Source of the DNA: Anaerorhabdus furcosa
GTDB lineage: Bacteria > Bacillota_I > Bacilli_A > Erysipelotrichales > Erysipelotrichaceae
Length of the DNA stretch: 64,000 bases
Reading direction: 5' to 3'
Assembly: GCF_900167375.1 (NCBI RefSeq)
Contig: NZ_FUWY01000002.1
Location: forward strand, 310,001-374,000
Shown: positions 15,465-24,325 of the stretch, one piece after another
How the letters are laid out: each line of letters opens with the position of its first letter
Position numbering within the stretch: the first letter of the stretch is position 1
Translations under genes and position numbers: made by a program
Notes under the pieces: generated by a model
Database searches by the model: none
Told to the model about the DNA's origin: nothing
The model's input: the letters and a program-made list of their open reading frames with translations, nothing else

Positions 15465-15752
15465 ATGGATCAAAATGGATCGATTACATTAGGCTTACTA
15501 TTTGCGATAATTGGATGTTTTATTGGCTTAGCTGGCTGGATTTCGAATCGTGATAAAAAAATTGCGAATGATAGTGAGTTCAAAGGTTCCGTTAGTGCAA
15601 AATTAGATGTTGTTCTTGGAATTAAGACAGAGATCAAAGAATTAAAAGATGATTTAAAGAAAATATCTGAAAAAATGGTTATAGTTGAAGAATCAACAAA
15701 ATCTGCTCATAAAAGGATGGATGAGCATATATCAGTACATGAATACAATTAA
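15465..15752 (+). CDS. XhlA-like membrane-anchored coiled-coil lysis accessory protein
   Basis: A 95-residue protein: N-terminal membrane helix 'ITLGLLFAIIGCFIGLAGW', then a charged coiled coil with 'SEFKGSVSAKLDVVLGIKTE', 'LKDDLKKISEKM' and 'STKSAHKRMDEHISVHE'. This layout, seen in XhlA and many A118-like phages beside the holin, suggests a holin partner. The start at 15465 is 1 base after the holin stop; an upstream in-frame ATG (15432) would overlap the holin and lacks a ribosome site. It is the last gene of the tail island and is followed by a strong terminator. Confidence 0.68.
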   Translation: MDQNGSITLGLLFAIIGCFIGLAGWISNRDKKIANDSEFKGSVSAKLDVVLGIKTEIKELKDDLKKISEKMVIVEESTKSAHKRMDEHISVHEYN

Positions 15753-15782
15753 AATATTATTCTAATAAATTAGAAATAAGTA

Positions 15783-15832
15783 AAAAAACTCATCACCGAA
15801 TCTTGTAATAAGAACGGGGGATGAGTTTTTTT
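15783..15832 (+). terminator. Intrinsic terminator ending the tail island
   Basis: AAAAAACTCATC (15783-15794) pairs with GATGAGTTTTTT (15820-15831), followed by a T run to 15832. The A-rich left arm would make it work for the convergent YfhO-like gene on the minus strand too. It sets the right-hand limit of the island. Confidence 0.8.
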
Positions 15833-15867
15833 CTTTGATTAATTGTAATATAGAATTAAACTACTTT

Positions 15868-18369
15868 TTAATTATTTTTTTTCAAAAATATGATTAGTGC
15901 AAAGATAGAAATCAAAGAAATTGTTACTCCTTTTATTATACCTCTAGGTAAGTAATAAAGTGAAATTGTGTGTGTTCCTTGTTCAATTGGGAATGATAGG
16001 AATAAATTCAATGCAGAATTTGTATCAATTGGTTTTCCATCTAATTTTACTTTCCAACCTTGATCATATGGAATGTTCAACATCATTATTCCATCTTTAG
16101 AAGCATTAATATTTCCAGAGATATAACCTTGTGATAAAAATGAAATTTCGAAAACATCATTTGTTATTTCTCTGTAATATTGATTAAAGATATCCATATC
16201 TTGATAGAATATGTTTAGGTAATCAATATTTAAACTATCTTCTAAAAGTTGGATTCTGATAGTAAGATCTTCATTAGTATCAAACTCACCGATTCTTAAA
16301 ACTTGATGTTGCCCATAAGTGAAATAGTTACCAATAAATTGATTGTTCGCAAATATCTCAACTTGTTTTTCGTTAGATGAATTCATATACAAATAAATTG
16401 GAGAATGTTTTAATGGATTTATTTTGATTTCGATAAATGGATTTTCTCCATTAGAATTAAACGTTAATGTATCGTTATTGATTTGAGTTAAATCATGAAG
16501 AATGATTTCTCCAATTTCCAGATGCTGCATAATATCTAAACTGTAATTAGAGGAAAGCGATTTCCAAATTGAATTTTGATTACTAAACCAAGAAAATTCT
16601 TGCAAATCAGATTGGTACACTTTTTCACTTACTACAACTCCTAATGGTAAAGCGTACATATTCTTATAAAGTTTTATTCCATTTACATCAACTATATTTT
16701 CATATCCAATAGATAAATCTTCACCTGTTAATAAATATTTAACACTCAGTAATGAGTCGTTTGAATAAGTAGTCCCAGAATTATAGTGAGCCCAATTATC
16801 TTCGCTACTATATCCTAAAATTGAACTCAAATAGTATCTCGTTTTATTTGTTTCTGCGGAACTGTTATGCGAAATTCCGTTGTAGCTAAGTAATAATGAG
16901 TCATTGTGTGACCGATAATTGGTTTTTTCAAGTCGATAAAAGCCATTATCTAATTCATTTGCCTTATCAATCAAAGGTTGGTATTGATCAACAAAATATT
17001 TATATTCAGTGAATGATTCAAATTTTAATTCCTTTAAAATCAAATAACCATTTAAAGTCAATTCTATTGCAACAATAATAAATAAATATTTTGTTTTATT
17101 TAATAAAAAACAAGTTAATAAAACTAATACTATAATGATTGTAATTGCTATCTTAAGATTATTTAGATACAAATAAGAGTGGGTCAATAGCAAAGCAATA
17201 GTTAAGATGAAAATAAACGTAAGTATTAAATAAAGCCTTTTATTGCACTTTCTATTTTGGTAATCACGAAACCCAAGGTATCCAAAATATATTAAGAAAA
17301 ATGAAAAGATAAAACTATATCGGAAAGGAAACCAATTTGGTGTAGAGAAACCATGCCATACCATGTTTATTGGTTGGATGATAAATGAAGTGATGAAAAT
17401 CATTATGACCAGTAGTGATGCTAATTTTTCTTTTTTTGTTCTAGCGGTTGATGAGAAGTACATGAAATCACACAGGATAATTAAGGAACCACAGAAAATA
17501 TTAGGTAAACCTCTTATTATTTCGTTAAAATCAAAACTACCTATAACTAATTTTGAAATTAAATCAAAAAATGACATATTGAATTTAAGTTCAAAACGAT
17601 TTAAATCAAGAATCTGCTTATTACTTTGTAATGAATAGTATGTTGGTAGTAATATGATTGAAGATAAACCCACAGCTAGTAAAGATGATAGAATATAATT
17701 AGCCAGGATTTTATATATTTGCTTTTTAGTTAATTCATCATCCAAAACCAATTTATATAGAAAATAAATAAGCGAAAATATACATAACATAAATCCAATA
17801 TAGTAGTTAAAAATTATACTAAATGTTAGGGAGATTATATATAATAAAGGTTTTGATTGTGATATAAGTTTATCGATTCCTTTGGCTATAATAGGAAGTA
17901 AAATTATAGAATCTAACCAAGGTAAATTACTATAGTAGGTAATGAAAAAAGACATGAGTGCAAAAGATGTAGAAAATAATAAAGATGTATATTTTTTATT
18001 ATCAACGAAATAGTTAAATGAGAGACCAGCTAACCCAATTTTAATTAGTATTGTGAAAGTAATAGCTATAGGAAGATATTTTGTGGGGGAAACTAATGAA
18101 ATGAAATTGAGAGGACTCAAACAATAATAAGAAATTAAACCAAAATTTTCTCCTCCTAATGTTTTGCTGAATGAATAAAATATTGCTGATGGATCATGTA
18201 CTATTTCTTTTAAATATGAAAAGAAAGCCAAATACTGACTATTTAGATCTAATGAAAGAAGGGTTTTGTCACCGAATGGTAGAATTTTCAATAAAGCCAA
18301 CACTATTAAAAATAAAAATATCGGCGAAGAAAAGGATAGTAGTCTTATTTGCGATGTTTTATTCTTCAT
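15868..18369 (-). CDS. YfhO-family membrane glycosyltransferase (GT-C type)
   Basis: An 833-residue polytopic protein: about 12 membrane helices in residues 1-450, then a large extracytoplasmic part ending in the YfhO signature 'MMLNIPYDQGWKVKLDGKP' and one last helix. The first loop carries 'DKTLLSLDLNSQY', with the acidic residue typical of GT-C catalytic loops. YfhO proteins transfer sugars from polyprenyl-phosphate to teichoic acids or other wall polymers outside the cell. AGGAG lies 6 bases ahead of the start. It is on the opposite strand from the rest of the cluster, divergent from the Dpm1-like GT at 18533 which could supply its donor. It is the closest of the window's copies to classical YfhO. 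Confidence 0.82.
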   Translation of the reverse strand: MKNKTSQIRLLSFSSPIFLFLIVLALLKILPFGDKTLLSLDLNSQYLAFFSYLKEIVHDPSAIFYSFSKTLGGENFGLISYYCLSPLNFISLVSPTKYLPIAITFTILIKIGLAGLSFNYFVDNKKYTSLLFSTSFALMSFFITYYSNLPWLDSIILLPIIAKGIDKLISQSKPLLYIISLTFSIIFNYYIGFMLCIFSLIYFLYKLVLDDELTKKQIYKILANYILSSLLAVGLSSIILLPTYYSLQSNKQILDLNRFELKFNMSFFDLISKLVIGSFDFNEIIRGLPNIFCGSLIILCDFMYFSSTARTKKEKLASLLVIMIFITSFIIQPINMVWHGFSTPNWFPFRYSFIFSFFLIYFGYLGFRDYQNRKCNKRLYLILTFIFILTIALLLTHSYLYLNNLKIAITIIIVLVLLTCFLLNKTKYLFIIVAIELTLNGYLILKELKFESFTEYKYFVDQYQPLIDKANELDNGFYRLEKTNYRSHNDSLLLSYNGISHNSSAETNKTRYYLSSILGYSSEDNWAHYNSGTTYSNDSLLSVKYLLTGEDLSIGYENIVDVNGIKLYKNMYALPLGVVVSEKVYQSDLQEFSWFSNQNSIWKSLSSNYSLDIMQHLEIGEIILHDLTQINNDTLTFNSNGENPFIEIKINPLKHSPIYLYMNSSNEKQVEIFANNQFIGNYFTYGQHQVLRIGEFDTNEDLTIRIQLLEDSLNIDYLNIFYQDMDIFNQYYREITNDVFEISFLSQGYISGNINASKDGIMMLNIPYDQGWKVKLDGKPIDTNSALNLFLSFPIEQGTHTISLYYLPRGIIKGVTISLISIFALIIFLKKNN

Positions 18370-18474
18370 CTAATTCTCCTCATTTTATTTACTTACTATT
18401 ATACATTAAAATTAATATTCGTTAAAAGAATTAAGGTAAATTTTAGTTATAAGTATATTAATGGATTATTTTTT

Positions 18475-18482
18475 TGTATAAT
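18475..18482 (+). promoter_or_regulatory. Possible -10 box ahead of the GT2-YfhO operon
   Basis: TATAAT lies at 18477-18482, about 50 bases before the start codon at 18533, in the divergent region between the two YfhO-side transcripts. No convincing -35 box is found at 17 bases. It is the best promoter candidate for the rightward operon, but support is weak. Confidence 0.3.
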
Positions 18483-18532
18483 AGAATAATAAATAAAAAT
18501 TATGATACTATTTTACTCGTGGGGGATATTAT

Positions 18533-19459
18533 ATGAAGATAGCAATTTTAATACCCTGTTACAATGAAGAACTAACAGTGGAAAAAGTAGTAACCGATTT
18601 TAGAAAATATAGAGCAGATGCAGATATTTATGTTTATGACAATAATTCTAAAGACAAAACATATGAATTGGCAGTTAAATCGGGCGCAATAGTAAAGAGA
18701 GAGTCTAAGCAAGGAAAAGGAAACGTTGTTAAATCCATGTTTAGAGATATAGATGCTGATGTCTATGTTTTAGTAGATGGGGATGATACCTATCCTGCAG
18801 AAGAAGTTCAAAAGTTAATCGACCCTGTAATAAATGATAATGTTGATATGGTTATAGGAGATCGATTAAGTAATGGAACATACTTTAGTGAGAATAAAAG
18901 AGGATTTCATGGATTTGGTAATAATCTTGTCAAAGGGCTAATTAATAAATTATTTAGAAGTGATGTAAAAGATATTATGACGGGATATCGAGCTTATAGT
19001 AAAAGATTTGTAAAATGCATGCCTATTATGAGTGATGGGTTTCAAATTGAAACTGAAATGACAATATTCTCGTTAGTTTATGGAATGAACATAAAAGAAG
19101 TTCCAATTACATATCGAGATCGGCCAGAGGGTTCGGAGTCAAAACTGAATACCTTTTCAGATGGATTGAAAGTACTTGTTACACTGTTTGATTTGTTTAA
19201 AAATTATCGCCCATTTTTATTTTTTGGGATAATTTCATTTATATTTGGTTTAGTTGGATTGATTGTGGGACTCCCAGTAATTACAGAATTTATTCAAACA
19301 GCATTTATTACTAAAATACCTTCTGCAGTATTGGCTGCATCACTTTGTATAATTTCATTTATACTATTCTTAGTGGGAGTCATATTAGATTCAATTAAAA
19401 ATCAAACGCAAATTTTATTTCAAATGCATGTGAATGAATTTATGAGAAATAAAAAATAG
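18533..19459 (+). CDS. Dpm1-like polyprenyl-phosphate glycosyltransferase
   Basis: A 308-residue GT2 of the dolichyl-phosphate mannosyltransferase type: 'MKIAILIPCYNEELTVEKVV', 'YDNNSKDKT' (residues 36-43), 'VDGDDTYP' (81-88) and 'DIMTGYRAYSKRF', then two C-terminal membrane helices at about 228-250 and 268-292. Such enzymes load a sugar onto polyprenyl phosphate on the inner face. The product is flipped and used by GT-C transferases outside. YfhO-like genes flank it on both sides (one divergent, one 19 bases downstream), the expected partners as in CsbB-YfhO systems. No GtcA-like flippase is seen. The donor sugar is unknown. Confidence 0.87.
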   Translation: MKIAILIPCYNEELTVEKVVTDFRKYRADADIYVYDNNSKDKTYELAVKSGAIVKRESKQGKGNVVKSMFRDIDADVYVLVDGDDTYPAEEVQKLIDPVINDNVDMVIGDRLSNGTYFSENKRGFHGFGNNLVKGLINKLFRSDVKDIMTGYRAYSKRFVKCMPIMSDGFQIETEMTIFSLVYGMNIKEVPITYRDRPEGSESKLNTFSDGLKVLVTLFDLFKNYRPFLFFGIISFIFGLVGLIVGLPVITEFIQTAFITKIPSAVLAASLCIISFILFLVGVILDSIKNQTQILFQMHVNEFMRNKK

Positions 19460-19478
19460 TTAAAGAGGGAGAGATATC

Positions 19479-22004
19479 ATGACAAAGGAATTCAAAAAAT
19501 TACTAATCATTATATCAATTATTCTCTTCTTTTTTTATTGTTTCTTATTGATTAATCATAATGGTATTCTTCTTTTTTTTGGAGATGGAGCAGACCAGTA
19601 TATTCAATTTGTTTCAAATAGTTATGATATGATACGCCTAGGAGAATTCAGTATGTGGAACAGTACCATGGGACTAGGTGCGAATATGTTTACAATGTTT
19701 TTTACAGTGTTAGGATCTCCTTCGTTTTATTTAATGTTACTAGCTCCAAATAAAGAGTATTTAGTCTATTTTATTGCAATTATTGACGTAATTAGATTTC
19801 TTATTATTTCAATACTTGCATATTTGTGGATATCAAAACTAATAATAAATGAAAAAGCTCGAATTACTGTTTCGATAGTATTTACTTTTTCTGGCTGGAT
19901 TCTATTTTGGATGCATATGCCTCACTTTATGGATATGTACATCTATTTAGCACTTATTTTATATTGCTTAGAATATATATTCGAAGATAAGAAAAAAATA
20001 CTATTTTCACTGTCAATCGCAGGATTGGGTGTATTAAGTATCTATCAATTATATATGATGAGCTGGTTTATTCTCTTTTACATGCTTTGTAGATACTTTA
20101 TGAAGTATGGAAAGTTTGATAAGAAAACATTCTTGCCCTTGCTAAGAAAAACATTACTTTTTTATTTATTGGGAATTGGAATGGGTATGATTGTAATACT
20201 TCCATCTATCTTTATTCTTTTATCTACAAATAGAATAGATTCAAGTGGATTTAATCTTTTTTCTGTCATTAGTTTAAATGATATTTTAAGAACAATAACA
20301 AGTATGATTTCTCCAGTAAGTAATGATTATGATTATAATTTATACTTTGGAGCAATATCTAATGGAATAGGTGATGGTAATACAATATACAATTACACGA
20401 CCATTTTATTTCCCTTATTATTAGGGCAATTAATACATATCAAATTTAAAGGAAAGAAAGTTTTGTTGATATCTACAGTAATAATGTATAGTTTACTATT
20501 ATTTAGATTCTCTTATTTTATTATTAATGGAAATTTGTCAATTCGTTGGACATTTTTCTTTGTAGTTATAAACTGTATGCTACTTGCGTTTGTTCTTGAA
20601 AATCAAAATCAATGGAACAAAAAAACACTAATTATCAATGCATTTATTGTAATAAGTATGATTTTAGGATTAACAATTTTAAGTAGAACTATCGATCTTA
20701 TAAGCATTCAAAATAGATTGATTCAAAAATATGTGATTCCTTTTTTAATTCTAATCAGTTGTTTATATGTTGTCTCTTTAATCAAATTCAAGCGATTATT
20801 TTATTTTGTTTTGATAGTTGAGATTATATTCTGTTTATTTGTACGAATGTTTAATGGTGATCATTGGATAATCGATGAAGGAAAGTCTATAGACTACTAT
20901 CATTCAAAAATATTTTATCATGACGTGATTGATGAGATTAAAAGTAAAGAAACTGCGAATTCGTTTTATCGTTTAGAAATTGATAGCAGAGATAACTTAG
21001 GTTATAATCTTCCTCTAGCTAATAACTATAAAGGATTTTCATTTTATGTAAGTGTATATAATTATTATACAGCACCATTATATGAAAATAGATTTGGTAA
21101 TCAATGGTATAATGGATACCAACCATCAAAATATTTACTAAAATCATTACTAGGAAATAAATATTTAATTCAAAGTAAAGATACAGAAATTCCTTATGGG
21201 TATCATGAAATAAATAGTAGTAATGAATCGAATTATATTAAATTTGAAAATAGCATTGACATGGGATTAGGTTATGCGACTAATAAATTGATTTCGTATG
21301 AAGATGTTAAGGATAAAAGTATATTTGAACAAGATATGGCAATGTTACAAGGAATAATAGTTGATGATGCAAATGCAACGTCAAGTTATATAATGCCAGA
21401 TGCTGTTGATTTCGATTCAGTAAATAAAGTATTTAAACCTCTCGTTGATTTCGAAGGTCAATATTATATAGATTATTCCTTAGATGATCCGCAAACTACA
21501 TGTCGATATGAAATGTACTACGAGGGTAATCAATTTGATGAGTTGACAAACTACGAGGTTGGATATCAAGCAATTGTATTAGACAAACCCTATAATGATG
21601 TGTTTGCTTATTGTACGAGTAATAATAATCCAAATCATTATTCAAATATAAACATATACTCTATTGATAATCAAGATGTGGATGAACTCTATAACAATTG
21701 GAACAATCAAGATAAGTTTGAAGATGTTGTTTATAAAGATGATGAAATAACTGCAAAAATTAAAATAACGAGCTCAAATAAAATGGTGATGACAAATATT
21801 CCATATGATCCAGGTTGGAAAGTAAAAATTGATGGCAAATATACTCCAATCAAAGTCGTGAATTTTGGATTAATTGGTTTTGAGTTGAATGAGGGAATGC
21901 ATGATGTACAAATGACATTTATACCACAAGGATTATATGTGGGTGGATTTATTACTATCGTTTCTTTAGGGATTTTGGTTTTTATTGTAGTAAAGAAAAA
22001 ATGA
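19479..22004 (+). CDS. YfhO-family membrane glycosyltransferase (GT-C type), subgroup B
   Basis: An 841-residue YfhO-type protein: about 12 helices in the first 450 residues, a soluble extracytoplasmic domain, the signature 'MTNIPYDPGWKVKIDGKYT' and a last helix. The first loop 'LLFFGDGADQYIQFVSNSYD' carries the acidic catalytic-type residues. It is a close paralogue of the gene at 33367 (same loop, same 'SPSFYLMLLAP' and 'NNNPNHYSN' segments), so one arose by duplication. It follows the Dpm1-like GT in one operon with a GAGAG ribosome site, so it likely uses that enzyme's lipid-linked sugar. A terminator follows directly. Confidence 0.82.
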   Translation: MTKEFKKLLIIISIILFFFYCFLLINHNGILLFFGDGADQYIQFVSNSYDMIRLGEFSMWNSTMGLGANMFTMFFTVLGSPSFYLMLLAPNKEYLVYFIAIIDVIRFLIISILAYLWISKLIINEKARITVSIVFTFSGWILFWMHMPHFMDMYIYLALILYCLEYIFEDKKKILFSLSIAGLGVLSIYQLYMMSWFILFYMLCRYFMKYGKFDKKTFLPLLRKTLLFYLLGIGMGMIVILPSIFILLSTNRIDSSGFNLFSVISLNDILRTITSMISPVSNDYDYNLYFGAISNGIGDGNTIYNYTTILFPLLLGQLIHIKFKGKKVLLISTVIMYSLLLFRFSYFIINGNLSIRWTFFFVVINCMLLAFVLENQNQWNKKTLIINAFIVISMILGLTILSRTIDLISIQNRLIQKYVIPFLILISCLYVVSLIKFKRLFYFVLIVEIIFCLFVRMFNGDHWIIDEGKSIDYYHSKIFYHDVIDEIKSKETANSFYRLEIDSRDNLGYNLPLANNYKGFSFYVSVYNYYTAPLYENRFGNQWYNGYQPSKYLLKSLLGNKYLIQSKDTEIPYGYHEINSSNESNYIKFENSIDMGLGYATNKLISYEDVKDKSIFEQDMAMLQGIIVDDANATSSYIMPDAVDFDSVNKVFKPLVDFEGQYYIDYSLDDPQTTCRYEMYYEGNQFDELTNYEVGYQAIVLDKPYNDVFAYCTSNNNPNHYSNINIYSIDNQDVDELYNNWNNQDKFEDVVYKDDEITAKIKITSSNKMVMTNIPYDPGWKVKIDGKYTPIKVVNFGLIGFELNEGMHDVQMTFIPQGLYVGGFITIVSLGILVFIVVKKK

Positions 22005-22014
22005 AAATTTAGCG

Positions 22015-22047
22015 AAAGAGAACGTTCATAGGTGAAGGTTCTCTTTT
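22015..22047 (+). terminator. Intrinsic terminator after the GT2-YfhO operon
   Basis: AAAGAGAAC (22015-22023) pairs with GTTCTCTTT (22038-22046), followed by T and an AT-rich stretch. A TATAAT box at 22055-22060 follows at once, 24 bases before the next start codon, so a new transcript probably begins there; no clear -35 box is seen. Confidence 0.7.
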
Positions 22048-22083
22048 ATTCATGTATAATTGATAAGTATTGGAGGAAATGCA

Positions 22084-24276
22084 ATGAAGAAATTATTAGT
22101 TCTTTTATTAAGTTTTCTAATCGTTGGAATGTTAGTTAGTAGCATTTTTAATATGAGCAAAGAAGAAAATCCTAATATACCAAGTAGCACACCGACCGCA
22201 GAAACACAAGAACCACCACTAACAAAAGTGAATTACGCGCCAATAGAAGTAGATAACACAACAGGTTTTGAAACTTCTTGGTATACAGGTGCAAGTGATG
22301 CGAATGTTAATCTACAAGCTTCTTATAATGAGAAAGTAATTAATATTGAATATCCAGGGACAACATTAGAGAGTGCAACATTTTTTAGAGAAGGAATTCC
22401 GTTTAAAAAAGGTGATGATTATATCATTGTTTTTGACATTGAAAGCAGTGTTCAAAGAAATGTTGAATTGATACTCAAGAATGCTGATAGTCAAGAAATT
22501 CTATATAAACAACCAATCGCAATTGGTGAGAATAAGCAAATAAGAGTTGAATTTAATATGGATAAAGAAACTTGTTGGAATGGAGAGTTTTTGCTTAATA
22601 TAGGCAATGATGGGCAAGAGGTTACATCTTCATATCATACAATTACAATTCGTAATTTAAATATTGTAAATGCAACAGATTCGGATAATAGTATTAAAGT
22701 AAATCATATAGGATATCGCATAAATGATCAAAAACAAGCAGTTTTCCCATATAGTCAAGGCGATTCATTTAATGTGATTGATGTAAATACAGGTGCTGTT
22801 GTATATACAGGTGCGATAAAAAATAAAGTAAGCAATTCTAAAACAGGAGAGATGAACTTCATTGGTGATTTTACAAATGTTATGACACCTGGGAAATATC
22901 GAATCGAATCACAAATTTGTGGTACATCATTTGAATTTGAGATTGGAGATCATGTTTTTAAGACGGTAGCTACTGATTTATTGAAAATGCTTACAATTCA
23001 AAGATGTGGATATGATTTGTCTACTGATTATATTGGTGACTTAGCCCATGCTTCTTGTCATCACACGGATGCACTTATTTATGGAACTGATCAAATAATC
23101 AGTGTTCGTGGTGGTTGGCATGATGCTGGTGATTACGGAAGATATGTTGAAACAGGTGTTAAAACATTAAGTGATTTATTATTTGGCTATATGGCAAACT
23201 CAGCTTATTTTGAAGATAATCTTGCAATTCCTGAAAGTGGGAATGGCATTTCTGATATTTTAGATGAAGCAAAATATGAGCTAGATTGGTTATTAAAAAT
23301 GCAAACATCATGGGGAGAAATCTATAGTAAGGTTGTAACACCTTCGTTTGCAGGTGATATTATTCCAGAACAAGATAATCAACAACTTTATGTTGTTGGA
23401 TCATCTACAACAACTACAGCAGATTTTGTAGCGATTATGGCACTTGCTAGTCAAATTTATGCTGATGTTGATCCAGATTTTAGCAATAAATGCTTAGAAG
23501 CAGCAAAACTATCTTGGGATTATTTGCTAAGTTCAGTAAATAATGGCGAGATTAAAAATCCTGAAGATATTCAAGCGGGAGAATATAGAGATAGTAAAGA
23601 TTCAGATGAGAGATTTTATGCTGCTATTGCTATGTGGTCTGTTACTCAGGATAAATTGTATTTGGATATTGCTAAAGAGGTTTACAACCAAGACAATACG
23701 AGTGCTCAAGGGCTATCGTGGAAGGATATTGGTGGATTTGGACGTTATTTGTATTTAGTTAATGAAAATGCCAAGAATGATAAAGAATTTTACGAATTAA
23801 TGAAAACTTCACTTGTTAATGATGCAAATGTTCTCCAAGGAATTGCATACAGTGATGGATATTCTACTGCATTAGAGCATTATTCTTGGGGAAGTAATGG
23901 AAGTATAGCGGATAATGGAATTCTATTATCGATGGCTTATAATATTACAAATGAGATGTCATATCGACAACTAGCGATAGAGCAAGTAAATTATTTATTA
24001 GGGAAAAATGTGCTAAATAGGTCATATGTTGTAGGCTATGGACAAAACTCACCAACTAATATGCATTCTAGACTAGCTAAAGCTAAAAACACGATATTAA
24101 AGGGTGCATTAGTTGGTGGAGCAAATAGTGATCGTGATGATGCATTGTTAAATGAACTTGGTGAGAATACTCCTGCTGCCAAAATGTATTTAGACCGATA
24201 CAATAGTTATTCAACAAATGAAGTATCAATTTATTGGAATAGCGGATTACTTCATCTAATTTTAAGCCTCGATTAG
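22084..24276 (+). CDS. Membrane-anchored GH9 family glycosidase with N-terminal CBM-like domain
   Basis: A 730-residue exported enzyme. Residues 1-24 form a signal anchor without a lipobox cysteine. A Ser/Thr/Pro linker leads to a CBM4/9-like beta domain (about 55-195), then a CelD_N Ig-like domain (about 200-290, 'IKVNHIGYRINDQKQAVFPY'), then the GH9 catalytic domain. Catalytic residues are recognisable: D347 and D350 in 'GGWHDAGDYGRYV', the 'NMHSR' loop near residue 660, and the acid E713 in 'STNEVSIYWN'. GH9 enzymes hydrolyse beta-1,4-glucans and related polymers. The start is the ATG at 22084 with GGAGG ahead; the frame's TTG at 22060 overlaps the promoter. In this setting it probably trims or releases the organism's own polymer. 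Confidence 0.87.
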   Translation: MKKLLVLLLSFLIVGMLVSSIFNMSKEENPNIPSSTPTAETQEPPLTKVNYAPIEVDNTTGFETSWYTGASDANVNLQASYNEKVINIEYPGTTLESATFFREGIPFKKGDDYIIVFDIESSVQRNVELILKNADSQEILYKQPIAIGENKQIRVEFNMDKETCWNGEFLLNIGNDGQEVTSSYHTITIRNLNIVNATDSDNSIKVNHIGYRINDQKQAVFPYSQGDSFNVIDVNTGAVVYTGAIKNKVSNSKTGEMNFIGDFTNVMTPGKYRIESQICGTSFEFEIGDHVFKTVATDLLKMLTIQRCGYDLSTDYIGDLAHASCHHTDALIYGTDQIISVRGGWHDAGDYGRYVETGVKTLSDLLFGYMANSAYFEDNLAIPESGNGISDILDEAKYELDWLLKMQTSWGEIYSKVVTPSFAGDIIPEQDNQQLYVVGSSTTTTADFVAIMALASQIYADVDPDFSNKCLEAAKLSWDYLLSSVNNGEIKNPEDIQAGEYRDSKDSDERFYAAIAMWSVTQDKLYLDIAKEVYNQDNTSAQGLSWKDIGGFGRYLYLVNENAKNDKEFYELMKTSLVNDANVLQGIAYSDGYSTALEHYSWGSNGSIADNGILLSMAYNITNEMSYRQLAIEQVNYLLGKNVLNRSYVVGYGQNSPTNMHSRLAKAKNTILKGALVGGANSDRDDALLNELGENTPAAKMYLDRYNSYSTNEVSIYWNSGLLHLILSLD

Positions 24277-24325
24277 ACTTCATTTTAGTGGTTGATTATG
24301 GTAGACTATAAACGGTGATAAATGA

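Larger units (their letters stand above)
4367..15752. mobile_element. Headless phage-tail island, probable F-type (monocin-like) tailocin
   Basis: The island holds a complete order of siphophage tail-morphogenesis and lysis genes with its own repressor, protease and activator, but no integrase, excisionase, replication, terminase, portal, head protease, capsid or head-tail connector gene. Only about 0.9 kb separates the control region from the tail tube gene. All tail and lysis genes appear intact, tightly spaced and often ATGA-coupled, which argues against random prophage decay. Known parallels are the F-type pyocins and the Listeria monocins, which keep exactly tail plus lysis plus regulators. 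It lies between two surface-polysaccharide genes and ends in a strong terminator. Calling it a functional tailocin is an inference from gene content. Confidence 0.78.

Noticed and set aside
4367-15752. Ordinary complete or decayed prophage
   Set aside because: No integrase, replication, head or packaging genes, not even fragments apart from one scaffold-like N-terminus, while every tail and lysis gene seems intact. A recent clean deletion remains possible but is less likely.
22084-24276. GH9 enzyme as a secreted dietary cellulase
   Set aside because: It has a membrane anchor and no dockerin, and its operon setting among wall-polymer genes makes a synthesis-linked role more likely; not excluded.
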